This document shows positions 50,892-58,744 of a stretch of DNA of 64,000 bases, one piece after another; position 1 is the first letter of the stretch, and each line of letters opens with the position of its first letter. The DNA comes from Frankia casuarinae (GTDB lineage: Bacteria; Actinomycetota; Actinomycetes; Frankiales; Frankiaceae), in assembly GCF_000013345.1 (NCBI RefSeq), contig NC_007777.1, positions 1,674,001 to 1,738,000 of the forward strand. Direction: 5' to 3'. A model generated the notes under the pieces. The model was not told where the DNA came from. It searched no databases and worked only from the letters and a program-made list of their open reading frames with translations. The translations under genes were made by a program, and so were the position numbers.

Positions 50892-51547
50892 ACCCGGCGC
50901 AACTCGCTCGATCCGATGGTGGTGATCTTTTCCAGGAGGCCGATCTCCCGGCGGAGCAGCGCCCGTTCGGCCCGCAGTCGGTTGGCCGCGTCCGGCGCGG
51001 CGAGCAGCCCCTGACGTTCGGTGACGTCGGTGACGGCGGCGGCGGCGATCACGTACGAAAGGGCGATCGGGTCGTCGGGGAGGTCCGGCAGCGAGATCTG
51101 CACGGTGCCGGTGGCGGCGAGCCGGTCGGCGTAGGTTCGGAGCAGACGCTGGACTGCCGGAACGGTGTCGTCGGTGTCGTCGGTGTCGCCGACGTCGTCC
51201 GGCAGGTAGTCGACATCCCCGACGAGGTAGGGCTCGCTGTGCCGGTCCACCGTGCGGATCCGGAACCGGTCACCGCCCACCGTGATGAGCGAGAACCGCC
51301 CGTCGGAGTGTTCCTGGACGCGCCGCAGCACGGCGGTGCAGCCCACGTCGTGGATCGCCGGCAGGGCCGGACCCACCTCCCGGCCTCGCCGGATGGCGAT
51401 CACTCCGAACCGTCGGACCTGGTCGGCGGGCTGCTCGAGCAGTTTCCGCACCAAGATCCGGTACCGTTCCTCGAAGATCTCCAGGGGTAGGACCAGCCCG
51501 GGGAGCAGGACCGTCCCGAGCGGGAACAGAGGAAGCCGCTCGCTCAA
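50873..51547 (-). CDS. LON peptidase substrate-binding domain protein
   Basis: The 224-aa protein matches the N-terminal LON domain alone: ERLPLFPLGTVLLPGLVLPL, EIFEERYRILVRKLLE, FGVIAIRRGREVG and the C-terminal helical part. No protease domain follows. TTG at 51547 is preferred because AGGAAGAAGG lies 8 nt upstream and homologues begin near LPLFPLG. The role of such lone domains is unknown; substrate delivery is a guess. Confidence 0.85.
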   Translation of the reverse strand: MSERLPLFPLGTVLLPGLVLPLEIFEERYRILVRKLLEQPADQVRRFGVIAIRRGREVGPALPAIHDVGCTAVLRRVQEHSDGRFSLITVGGDRFRIRTVDRHSEPYLVGDVDYLPDDVGDTDDTDDTVPAVQRLLRTYADRLAATGTVQISLPDLPDDPIALSYVIAAAAVTDVTERQGLLAAPDAANRLRAERALLRREIGLLEKITTIGSSELRRVDPSPN

Positions 51548-51720
51548 CTGCGGTGCCTTCTTCCTGCCCTGCCCTCTCCGGCCCCGGACGGGACCGGAAG
51601 CGGCCGGCGGCGGTCGGGCGAGGACCGCCTGGGGCGGGTCCACGACCAGGAGTCGGACGTTTGTCCCAACCCTGTCCCCCGGTAGCCATGGTGTCCATCC
51701 ACGAAGGGCTGTGATTCTCA

Positions 51721-51767
51721 CCGGGCGCGGGTTCGGGCGCGGGTTCGGGCGCGGGTTCGGGCGGTGG
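51721..51767. repeat. 12-bp tandem repeat between divergent genes
   Basis: The unit ttcgggcgcggg is repeated about three and a half times in the 274-bp gap between the LON-domain gene and the next plus-strand gene. Confidence 0.85.
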
Positions 51768-51821
51768 ACCGTCGGTGCCTGGGGACCTTCCATCCGGGTT
51801 CGTTCGCGGGACAATGGCCCG

Positions 51822-52202
51822 GTGTGGGAAACCGAGCCGGAGCTACTGGTCGTCTTCCATCGGCCGGACCGGGGCTTCTCGACCGGCACGGGTGTCGACC
51901 CACTGGCCGAACTGGCCGTCCTCGGCACCGTGACCTCGGCCTTGCGCCCCCGGCTGGCTCTCGTGGCGCTGCCCCCCTCCCGGGCGCCGGAGGTGGCTGC
52001 CCTGCCCGGGGTGTGCGGGGTCTTCATCGATCAGGTTCCCCCGGCGCTGCGGGAGACCCTCACCGCAGCCGAGAGCCTGTTCGTCGACGGCTGGCTGGCG
52101 CGGAGGGGCGCCAAGCGCCGCGATCCCGCAGGTGGTGAGCCCTGGGACACGCCGGGGTACCTCCCGCCCGACCGGCCACCCGGGGCGGCGCCGGCCGGAT
52201 GA
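51822..52202 (+). CDS. Conserved hypothetical protein (126 aa)
   Basis: The 126-aa protein begins VWETEPELLVVFHRPDRGFS and has an alpha/beta pattern with RLALVALPPSRAPEVAALPG and FVDGWLARRGAKRR. Similar proteins lie next to LON-domain genes in other actinobacteria as I recall. GTG at 51822 is chosen because the text before it is low-complexity. No motif that shows function is visible. Confidence 0.65.
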   Translation: MWETEPELLVVFHRPDRGFSTGTGVDPLAELAVLGTVTSALRPRLALVALPPSRAPEVAALPGVCGVFIDQVPPALRETLTAAESLFVDGWLARRGAKRRDPAGGEPWDTPGYLPPDRPPGAAPAG

Positions 52203-52205
52203 CCC

Positions 52206-52281
52206 CGCGCGGCGGCTCAGAACACGCGCGGCGGCTCAGAACACGCGCGGCGGCTCAGAACACGCGCGGCGGCTCAGAACA
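52206..52281. repeat. 19-bp tandem repeat over the stop codon of the metalloprotease gene
   Basis: Four perfect units of cgcgcggcggctcagaaca, then a partial fifth. The unit contains the last codons and stop (R-V-F-stop) of the protease gene on the minus strand. The array therefore shows three further copies of the gene's end downstream. Confidence 0.95.
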
Positions 52282-54592
52282 CGCGCCGGGGGACCGACCA
52301 GCTTGCACCGGGGCCCGACGAACGCCAGACCATGTGGAGCCGGTCGCCGACGCGGGCGAGCACCTCCAGATGCCCGTCGAAGTTGCTCTGGATCATCGAG
52401 ACGGCGTCCACCCGGCCCAGCTCCGGTGCGAACGGCCGCGGTCCGCTCCAGCCCGGGGAGGGCGCGCCGTTGTTCCGGTAGAAGTGGATGAGCCCGCGGT
52501 CCGCGGCGGGGACGACCACCTCGAAGTTGCGGGAGCCGTCGGGGAAGGCGCTCTGGATGAGCGCCGGATTGCCCGTCACGCCCTCGGCGAAGACGGGGCC
52601 GGTGCGCCAGACCGCCCCGTTGTCGCGGGTGAGGTGCACGAGCCGGTTGCCGACCCGGGCGACCGCTTCCAGCATCCCGTTGCCGCCGCCCAGCGTGCCG
52701 TGGATGAGGCTGACGGCGTCGACGCGCCCGAGGTTCGCGCCGAACAGCTTCGGAGTGCTCCACGGAAATCCGTGGATGTCATGGTTGCGCCACAGGTGCA
52801 GGATGCCGACGTCCGCGGCGGGCACGAGCAGTTCGAAGTTGCCCTTGGTGCCCAGCCGGCTCTGCACCAGCGACGGAACGCCCCCCACCCCCTGGACGAG
52901 GCGGGTCGGCGGGTGCCAGGCGAAGGCGCCGGTGGAGTCCCGCCACAGGAAGTACAGCGTCGAGCCGACCCGGACGGCGACCTCGAGGGGTCCCGGCCTG
53001 GCCAGGGTGCTCTGGATCATGGTGGCGGCATCGATCCGGCCGAGCTCCTGAGCCGTCTGCCACGGGGCCATCCAGGGGAAGCCAGCCGCGTCGTTGTCCC
53101 GCCAGACGTGGGTCAGCCCGGCGAAGGCCGACGGGACGACGGCGTCGAAGTTGCCGATCTGGCCGAGCCCCCTGGCCTGGACGAGCGCCGGGTTGCCGCT
53201 TACTCCGTGGCCCCAGCCGATGTGGCTGGGGGTGTAGCGGCACAGCGCGAAACTGTTCGAGCGCATCAGGCAGTCGACGGGCGCGGGCGCGCAGGCGTCG
53301 CAGTTGCCGTTCGGGGCGTGGAACGCCCCCCACCGACCGCCGCAGTCGCACTGGGCGCCCGCGTACTCGTCCGGAGCGCCGAAGATGTGGCCGGTCTCGT
53401 GGGTGAAGACCCGGTCGATATTGTCCGGTCCCCAGCCGTCGTTGTCGACGGACATCACGAGCCGGGGGCCACCCACCGAGGAGTACGCGAAGTATCCCAG
53501 CGGATACTTGGTGAAGAACGCGCAGTAGGCGGACCGGGTGCCGAGCCGGGACCGGAGCGCGTCGACGTAGTCGTAGACGCCGTCGAAGCTGGCCGCGTAG
53601 CCGAGCCGGCTCATGGTGGGGTCACGCCACAGCGCCTCGAGGTCGGGCGCGTTCGGGTCCGGTGGGACGGACAGCCGCACGATCTGGATGTCGTAGTGGA
53701 AGGTCAGGTCGGCAGCCGGGTTCGTGGTTGCGTACCAGGACAACCCGTTCTGCACCTCAGCTACGATCTTGGTGCGTTCCGCGGCGGTCAGTTGCAGCGC
53801 GGTGGTCGGCCCTTCCACGAGGATCAGCCCGACGGCCACCGATCCCTCCAGCGCCGCGCTGGTGGGGGAGGACGCCTGGGCGATCTGCGCGGTGGCCCGG
53901 GTGTCCGTGGCCCGGGTGTCCGTGGGCGCGGAGGTCGGGCTCTGGGCCTCGGCCCGCCCGTTCGGCTGGGCATGCGGTGTCGGCTGGGCATGCGGTGTCG
54001 GCTGGGCATGCGGTGTCGGCTGGGCATGCGGTGTCGGCTGGGCATGTGGTGTCGGCTGGGCATGCGGTGTCGGCTGGGCATGTGGTGTCGGCTGGTCCGG
54101 ACCAGGCGAGCTGCCCCGGGGCGGCGGGATGTCGGTGCAGGGCCGGTCCATGTCCCATGGCCGGCCGTCGCGGGGACGTTCCTGCTTGAGCTGCCGGTAG
54201 GCGGCGCTGGCCCGCAGGCGGAAGGCGTCCAGCCCGAGCGTCTCGGCGCGGTTCAGCCCGGGCGACACCCCGGTGGTCGACACGACGCTGCCGTCCGCGG
54301 GGGGGAGTACCGCCGCCGCCAGCCGGGCGGCGGTGCGCTCCGCCGTCGCCGTGGAGGTGCCCCGAGGCTGGCCCAACACGTGGACCCTGCCGTAGCGGTG
54401 CAGCGGCCGTCGTTCGTTGGCCAGGGTGGGATCGGCTGGCGAGCCGTCGCCCTCGGCGGTCTGGTCTACCCCGTCATCCGAGGACGCGTCGGTGGGTGCG
54501 ATCGCCGCGAACGCCGCACGGAGTGCTCGGCCCGTCTCCCCTCCGGCCGAGATGATGAGCGCGTGTTCGTCGGCCGGTACGTCCCCCGCCAT
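52274..54592 (-). CDS. Metzincin-like zinc metalloprotease with six-repeat propeller-like C-terminus
   Basis: The 772-aa protein has an uncharacterised N-terminal region, then a QPTPHA tract (seven 18-bp units). The protease domain has HExxHxxGxxD: H398, E399, H402, G405 and D408 in THETGHIFGAPDEY, then a Cys-rich loop and a Met-turn-like CLMRSNSFALC. Asp as third ligand recalls snapalysin. The last 300 residues hold six repeats of about 48 residues in alternating pairs (NPALVQ...LTHVWRDND...FPW; AATMIQS...LYFLWRDS), as in PLL-like or FG-GAP-like beta-propellers. ATG at 54592 has AAAGGAAA upstream. No signal peptide is seen. The target is unknown. Confidence 0.8.
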   Translation of the reverse strand: MAGDVPADEHALIISAGGETGRALRAAFAAIAPTDASSDDGVDQTAEGDGSPADPTLANERRPLHRYGRVHVLGQPRGTSTATAERTAARLAAAVLPPADGSVVSTTGVSPGLNRAETLGLDAFRLRASAAYRQLKQERPRDGRPWDMDRPCTDIPPPRGSSPGPDQPTPHAQPTPHAQPTPHAQPTPHAQPTPHAQPTPHAQPTPHAQPNGRAEAQSPTSAPTDTRATDTRATAQIAQASSPTSAALEGSVAVGLILVEGPTTALQLTAAERTKIVAEVQNGLSWYATTNPAADLTFHYDIQIVRLSVPPDPNAPDLEALWRDPTMSRLGYAASFDGVYDYVDALRSRLGTRSAYCAFFTKYPLGYFAYSSVGGPRLVMSVDNDGWGPDNIDRVFTHETGHIFGAPDEYAGAQCDCGGRWGAFHAPNGNCDACAPAPVDCLMRSNSFALCRYTPSHIGWGHGVSGNPALVQARGLGQIGNFDAVVPSAFAGLTHVWRDNDAAGFPWMAPWQTAQELGRIDAATMIQSTLARPGPLEVAVRVGSTLYFLWRDSTGAFAWHPPTRLVQGVGGVPSLVQSRLGTKGNFELLVPAADVGILHLWRNHDIHGFPWSTPKLFGANLGRVDAVSLIHGTLGGGNGMLEAVARVGNRLVHLTRDNGAVWRTGPVFAEGVTGNPALIQSAFPDGSRNFEVVVPAADRGLIHFYRNNGAPSPGWSGPRPFAPELGRVDAVSMIQSNFDGHLEVLARVGDRLHMVWRSSGPGASWSVPRRVF
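53964..54089. repeat. 18-bp tandem repeat, seven copies, in the metalloprotease gene
   Basis: Seven copies of ggctgggcatgcggtgtc, two with a c-to-t change, encode QPTPHA in the linker before the protease domain. Confidence 0.95.
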
Positions 54593-54852
54593 ACTTGATC
54601 GTTTTCCTTTCGGTGGGGATGGCTGTGCGGAGTTGTATCGTGTTGCGGCTTTGTTGTGCCGGCTTTTGTGAAAACAAGTACGCAGAGTGCCGATCTGGTG
54701 CCTTCGCCTGCTTTGTTCAGAGGGATTGCGCCAACATAGCCGGCGGCGGGCGTCCACCCGGCCGGAGCCGGGCAGCCGCCCGGGTGGCTCGGCGTCTCGG
54801 CGTCTCGGCGTCTCGGCGTCTCAGCGTCTCAGCGTCTCAGTGCCTCAGCGCC
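54593..54852. other. Gap upstream of the metalloprotease with AT-rich part and 8-bp repeats
   Basis: The part 54593-54740 is AT-richer than its surroundings and is the likely promoter region of the protease. The rest holds the 8-bp array. I see no gene here. Confidence 0.6.
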
Positions 54853-54855
54853 TCA
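54791..54855. repeat. 8-bp tandem repeat, eight copies, over a stop codon
   Basis: The unit ggcgtctc, changing to agcgtctc and agcgcctc, is repeated eight times. On the minus strand the units read tgaggcgc/tgagacgc, and the first TGA is the stop of the 67-aa gene. Since 8 is not divisible by 3, stop codons occur in all frames. Confidence 0.95.
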
Positions 54856-55056
54856 GCGCCGGTCCGGAGCGAACGATGCCTGCGCCGATGGCACGTCGGG
54901 CCACATGGCCCCGACGGCGGGCCGTTCCGGCGCACCCATGGCCTCGGCCACCTTGCGCATGATGGCTTCCACCAGCCGGACAGCCTGCGGGGTCGCGAGG
55001 TTCAGCACGATCTCGGCATCCCCCGCCACCTGGAATCGCACCGAAACGTCCGCCAT
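54853..55056 (-). CDS. Small acidic/helical protein (67 aa) upstream of the metalloprotease
   Basis: The 67-aa protein begins MADVSVRFQVAGDAEIVLNL, a beta-hairpin-like start, followed by a helix (PQAVRLVEAIMRKVAEAMG) and a Pro-rich tail. AGGAAAGG lies about 8 nt before the ATG. It is cytoplasmic, with no signal. The same strand and position upstream of the metalloprotease suggest a joint unit. I do not recognise a family. It might be a regulator, inhibitor or substrate; none of these is shown. Confidence 0.55.
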   Translation of the reverse strand: MADVSVRFQVAGDAEIVLNLATPQAVRLVEAIMRKVAEAMGAPERPAVGAMWPDVPSAQASFAPDRR

Positions 55057-55213
55057 GACGACTGCCCTTTCCTCGCGGCTCGCCAGCACATCGCAGGCGT
55101 GTTGCCACCGGTGACGTTACGGGGCCGGAACGACCGCCCCCACGGCGCCCGGGTGTGGCACCGGACAGCGTGACCGGCTGGCAGGTCGCTGCGACGAAGC
55201 GGGTAGGGTCACG

Positions 55214-56254
55214 GTGGTGACCTTTCCGTCAGCGACAGTGCGTGACTGTGTGGCCGTGCTTGAGCGTTTCTTCCCTCCGTCCTGGGCCGAGTCCTGGGAC
55301 GCGGTGGGACTGGCGGTGGGTGATCTGGACGCGCCGGCCTCGGCGGTCCTGTTCGCGGTGGATCCGACCCCCGAGGTGGCGGCCGAGGCCGTCACGGCGG
55401 GAGCTCAGCTGCTCGTCACCCACCACCCGCTGTTCCTGCGGGGAGTGCACGGCGTCGCCGAGACCGGTCCGGGCGGGCGGGTCGTTGCCACCCTGATCCG
55501 GGCCGGCGTCGCCCTGTACACCGTGCACACGAACGCCGATGTCGCCGCGCCGGGCGTGAGTGACGCGCTTGCCGACGCGCTGGGGTTGCGTGACGTCGCC
55601 CCGCTGTCCGCCCCGGCCCCGCTGTCCGCCCCGGCGAACGTCGGGGCCGACGAGGGCGGTGCCGGGGCCGACGAGGGCGGTGCCGGGGCCGACGAGGGCG
55701 GTGCCGGGGCCGACGAGGGCGGTGCCGGGGCCGACGAGGGCGGTGCCGGGGCCGACGAGGGCGGTGCCGGGAGCAGCGCCGGTGATGAGGGTGGTGTCGG
55801 TGATGAGGGCGGTGTCGGCGGGGCGAGCGTGTGCTGGGGCCTCGGCCGGATCGGTGACCTGCCCGCGGCCGAGTCCCTGGAACGGTTCTGCGCCCGGGTC
55901 GTCCGAGCGCTGCCGGCGACGGCGGGCGGGGTCCGGGCGACGGGTACCGCGGACCGGCTCGTCCGGCGGATCGCGGTGTGCGGCGGCTCGGGGGGAGAAC
56001 TGGTCGCCGCAGCCGAGGCCGCGGGAGCGGACGTCCTCGTCACCGCGGACGGCCGGCATCACCACGTCCTCGACGCCGTCGGTGCGCATGGGGTCGTGGT
56101 GGTCGATGTCGCCCACTGGGCGAGTGAATGGCCCTGGCTGAGCCAGGCCGCCACCCGCCTGCACACCGGTCTGCGTGCGAGGGGACGTACGGTGAGCACG
56201 TCGGTATCCGCTATCGTGACCGATCCCTGGCGGGTGCACGTTCCGTCCCGGTAG
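55214..56254 (+). CDS. NIF3-family (DUF34) dinuclear-metal protein with repeat insertion
   Basis: The 346-aa protein has VLERFFPPSWAESWDAVGLA, metal ligands in LLVTHHPLFLRGV and TVHTNADVA, and the C-terminal DVAHWASEW. Typical members are about 250-280 aa (some have a middle insertion). Here the insertion site contains GADEGGA repeated six times from a 21-bp unit (55643-55768) and further DEGGVG copies. The family may act as a GTP-cyclohydrolase-I-like enzyme or metal chaperone; function is unsettled. Two GTGs (55214, 55217) can start it. Confidence 0.88.
   Translation: MVTFPSATVRDCVAVLERFFPPSWAESWDAVGLAVGDLDAPASAVLFAVDPTPEVAAEAVTAGAQLLVTHHPLFLRGVHGVAETGPGGRVVATLIRAGVALYTVHTNADVAAPGVSDALADALGLRDVAPLSAPAPLSAPANVGADEGGAGADEGGAGADEGGAGADEGGAGADEGGAGADEGGAGSSAGDEGGVGDEGGVGGASVCWGLGRIGDLPAAESLERFCARVVRALPATAGGVRATGTADRLVRRIAVCGGSGGELVAAAEAAGADVLVTADGRHHHVLDAVGAHGVVVVDVAHWASEWPWLSQAATRLHTGLRARGRTVSTSVSAIVTDPWRVHVPSR
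55643..55768. repeat. 21-bp tandem repeat, six copies, in the NIF3 gene
   Basis: Six near-identical copies of a 21-bp unit, beginning ggggccgacgaggg, encode GADEGGA. They sit at the natural insertion point of NIF3 proteins. Confidence 0.95.
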
Positions 56255-56269
56255 GCGGTGCCGGCGGCG

Positions 56270-56303
56270 CGGAGGCCCGGGTCACGCGGAGGCCCGGGTC
56301 ACG
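56270..56303. repeat. 17-bp duplication, intergenic
   Basis: Two copies of gcggaggcccgggtcac in the 117-bp gap between the NIF3 and zinc-ribbon genes. Confidence 0.85.
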
Positions 56304-56371
56304 GAGGGCGCCGCGTCGGGTCTGGTCAGGTCGGCCAGGTGTAGTCGTTCAGGCGTACCAGTGAGGAATCG

Positions 56372-57115
56372 ATGAAGGCCGATCCAGCAGTTCAGCTCCG
56401 CCTGCTCGATCTGCAGGCGCTCGACACCGGTATCGACCGGTCGGTGGCCCGCCGACGCGGTCTGCCGGAGCACGCCGTCATCACCGAGCGCACCGCCGCG
56501 CTGACCTCGTTGGACGGTGAGGTCGTCGGGGTGCGGACCGAGCTGAGCGACGTCGCGCGTGCCCAGCGCAAGCTGGAGAACGAGATCGACCTCGTGCGGA
56601 CCCGTTCGGCCCGTGACTCCCAGCGGCTTGATTCCGGCGCCGTCTCGACGCCGCGTGAGCTGGAGAACCTGCAGGCGGAGCTCGCCTCGCTGACCCGTCG
56701 TCAGGGCGTGCTCGAGGACGACGCGCTCGAGAAGATGGAGATCGTCGAGGGCCTGGAGAGCCGGCTCTCCGCGTTGTCCCAGCAGCGATCAGCCCTGCAG
56801 GCCGAGCTCGACGCGGCGGTGGCCGCGCGGGACAAGGCCTACGCCGAGCTCGATGCCGAGGTGGCGCGGCTGCGCCATGACCGCGACGCTCTCGTCCCGG
56901 AGCTGCCCGAGGCGCTGGTCACGCTGTACGAGCGGATCCGGGCGTCCTCCAGCGGAGTGGGCGCCGCGGCCCTGCTGCGCCGCCGCTGCCAGGGCTGCCA
57001 TCTTGAGCTGTCGGGCGGCGACCTGCGCGCCGTGGCGGCGGCGCCGGGGGATGAGGTGGTGCGCTGTGAGGAGTGCCGGCGCATCCTGGTCCGTACCCCC
57101 GAATCGGGGCTGTAA
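56372..57115 (+). CDS. Coiled-coil zinc-ribbon protein (C4-type, DUF164)
   Basis: The 247-aa protein has a long coiled coil (RKLENEIDLVRTRSARDSQR; NLQAELASLTRRQGVLEDDA; LSALSQQRSALQAELDAAVA) and a C-terminal zinc ribbon with CQGC and CEEC. Members lie between NIF3 and the RNase H/phosphatase gene in many actinobacteria, as here. A nucleic-acid-binding or scaffold role is likely but unproven. ATG at 56372 opens MKADPAVQLRLLDLQALD, the conserved start. Confidence 0.92.
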   Translation: MKADPAVQLRLLDLQALDTGIDRSVARRRGLPEHAVITERTAALTSLDGEVVGVRTELSDVARAQRKLENEIDLVRTRSARDSQRLDSGAVSTPRELENLQAELASLTRRQGVLEDDALEKMEIVEGLESRLSALSQQRSALQAELDAAVAARDKAYAELDAEVARLRHDRDALVPELPEALVTLYERIRASSSGVGAAALLRRRCQGCHLELSGGDLRAVAAAPGDEVVRCEECRRILVRTPESGL

Positions 57116-57164
57116 CACCGTCGGCGGGACCCCCGCCTCGGGGGTAGACGAGGGGAGCATGTAG

Positions 57165-58301
57165 ATGGGCACCGTGCGCAGGCTGGTCATCGAGGCCGAC
57201 GGCGGGTCGCGGGGTAACCCGGGCCCGGCGGGCTACGGGGCCGTGGTCCGCGACGCCGGCTCGGGGAAGCTGCTGGCCGAGCGCGCGGACTCGATCGGGC
57301 GCGCCACGAACAACGTCGCCGAGTACTCCGGGCTGATCGCCGGGCTGCGGGCCGCCGCTGAGATCGCCCCGGACGCCGAGCTGGAGGTCCGGATGGACTC
57401 CAAGCTCGTCGTCGAGCAGATGAGCGGCCGGTGGAAGGTCAAGCATCCGGCGATGCGGCCGCTGGTGGCCGAGGCGACGGAACTCGCCGCCCGGTTCCCC
57501 GCGGTCCGTTTCCAGTGGGTGCCCCGCGCGCGCAACGCCGACGCCGATCGGCTCGCGAACGAGGCGATGGACGCCGCCGCCGCCGGGCGGGCCTGGGAAC
57601 CCGCGGTCCCGCAGTCCCCGGACCCGGTCCCGCACCACGCGCCGACGACGAACCGGCTCTCCGGCTGGATGGCGCCGCCCGCACCGCCGACGACGACCGT
57701 GCTGCTGCGTCACGGGCAGACCCCGCTCTCGGTGGAGAAGCGCTTCAGCGGGACGGTCGAGGCGGCCCTGACCGACGTCGGGCTCGGCCAGGCCGCGGCC
57801 GTAGCGAACCGGCTGCGCGACGAGCCGTTCGATCTCGTCGTCAGTTCGCCGCTGAAGCGGGCCCGGCAGACCGCCGAGGCCCTCGGCCGCGACTACGTCG
57901 TCGTCGACGATTTGCGGGAGACCGACTTCGGCGCCTGGGAGGGGCTGACCTTCGCCGAGGTGCGTGAGAAGTTCCCCGATGAGCTCAATGCCTGGCTCGC
58001 CGACCCGCACGTCCCGCCGCCCGGCGGGGAGAGCCTGATCGCCACCGTGGCCCGGGTAGCGCGGGTGCGTGACCGGCTGCTCGCCGAGCAGCCAGGCGGG
58101 CGGGTCCTCATCGTCTCACACGTCACGCCGATCAAGGGGTTGGCCCAGCTGGCGCTGGCGGCGGAACCGGCCGTGCTCTACCGCCTCCACCTGGATCTGG
58201 TGTCGATGACGACCATCGACTGGTACTCCGACGGCCCGGCGGTGCTACGCGGGTTCAACGACACCCATCACCTGGCGGGCCAGACGATCTACGGCGAATA
58301 G
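57165..58301 (+). CDS. rnhC: Bifunctional RNase H / acid phosphatase (RnhC)
   Basis: The 378-aa protein has an N-terminal RNase HI-like domain (VIEADGGSRGNPGPAGYGAV with D12; NNVAEYSGLIAGL; RMDSKLVVEQMSGRWKVKH) and a C-terminal histidine-phosphatase domain (LLRHGQTPLSVEKRFSG; IVSHVTPIKGL). The RNase H part degrades RNA in RNA-DNA hybrids. In mycobacteria the phosphatase domain is CobC-like, acting on alpha-ribazole phosphate. ATG at 57165 follows GAGGGGAG. Confidence 0.94.
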   Translation: MGTVRRLVIEADGGSRGNPGPAGYGAVVRDAGSGKLLAERADSIGRATNNVAEYSGLIAGLRAAAEIAPDAELEVRMDSKLVVEQMSGRWKVKHPAMRPLVAEATELAARFPAVRFQWVPRARNADADRLANEAMDAAAAGRAWEPAVPQSPDPVPHHAPTTNRLSGWMAPPAPPTTTVLLRHGQTPLSVEKRFSGTVEAALTDVGLGQAAAVANRLRDEPFDLVVSSPLKRARQTAEALGRDYVVVDDLRETDFGAWEGLTFAEVREKFPDELNAWLADPHVPPPGGESLIATVARVARVRDRLLAEQPGGRVLIVSHVTPIKGLAQLALAAEPAVLYRLHLDLVSMTTIDWYSDGPAVLRGFNDTHHLAGQTIYGE

Positions 58302-58357
58302 GGGCAGCTCAGGCGGGTTGATGCGGGGTCAGGGCCGAGGCTGCCGGCCCCGCGGCG

Positions 58358-58744
58358 CTACCGCGCCCGCAGGGCCGCCGCCGCGGCGCTGACCTGTTCC
58401 TCCGTCGGCGCCACATACGTGAAGTCCCGGCCGCGGAGATAGTCGAGAAACGCCGGCTCCGGCGGAAGATCGTGCTCCTCCAGATAATAGGCGATCGATG
58501 CGCTCCACACCCATTCCCCGTCTGTCAAGAACACGATGGGAACTTGCTTCCCGCGTGACTCGTCCAAACGGTCCACCGAGAGGCCCGCCGCGCGCAGGAT
58601 GACTTCACCCTTGCAGAGATAGGCGAGAAATGCTGCCCGTTCGCGGCCGGCGGGAAGCTTCGGACGATCGGCGGCGAAGGGGGTGCCGTCCTGGGTGCCG
58701 TCGAACAGTTTCGCTATCTTAATGTTGCCGAACACCTCAGGCAT
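58358..58744 (-). CDS. Candidate immunity protein
   Basis: The 128-aa acidic protein begins MPEVFGNIKIAKLFDGTQDG and has FLTDGEWVWSASIAYYLEEH then DLPPEPAFLDYLRGRDF. This TDGxWVWS...YYLxxHxLPP pattern recurs, as I recall, in small proteins coded next to actinobacterial polymorphic toxins. It overlaps the upstream effector gene by 8 bp. Immunity to that effector is inferred from this arrangement. Confidence 0.6.
   Translation of the reverse strand: MPEVFGNIKIAKLFDGTQDGTPFAADRPKLPAGRERAAFLAYLCKGEVILRAAGLSVDRLDESRGKQVPIVFLTDGEWVWSASIAYYLEEHDLPPEPAFLDYLRGRDFTYVAPTEEQVSAAAAALRAR

Noticed and set aside
53964-54089. Possible CRISPR array in the metalloprotease gene
   Set aside because: Contiguous 18-bp units in frame; no unique spacers.
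52199-54598. A 799-aa open frame on the plus strand opposite the metalloprotease
   Set aside because: It mirrors the repeats and has no family motifs; the minus strand has the HExxH site, ribosome-binding site and propeller repeats.
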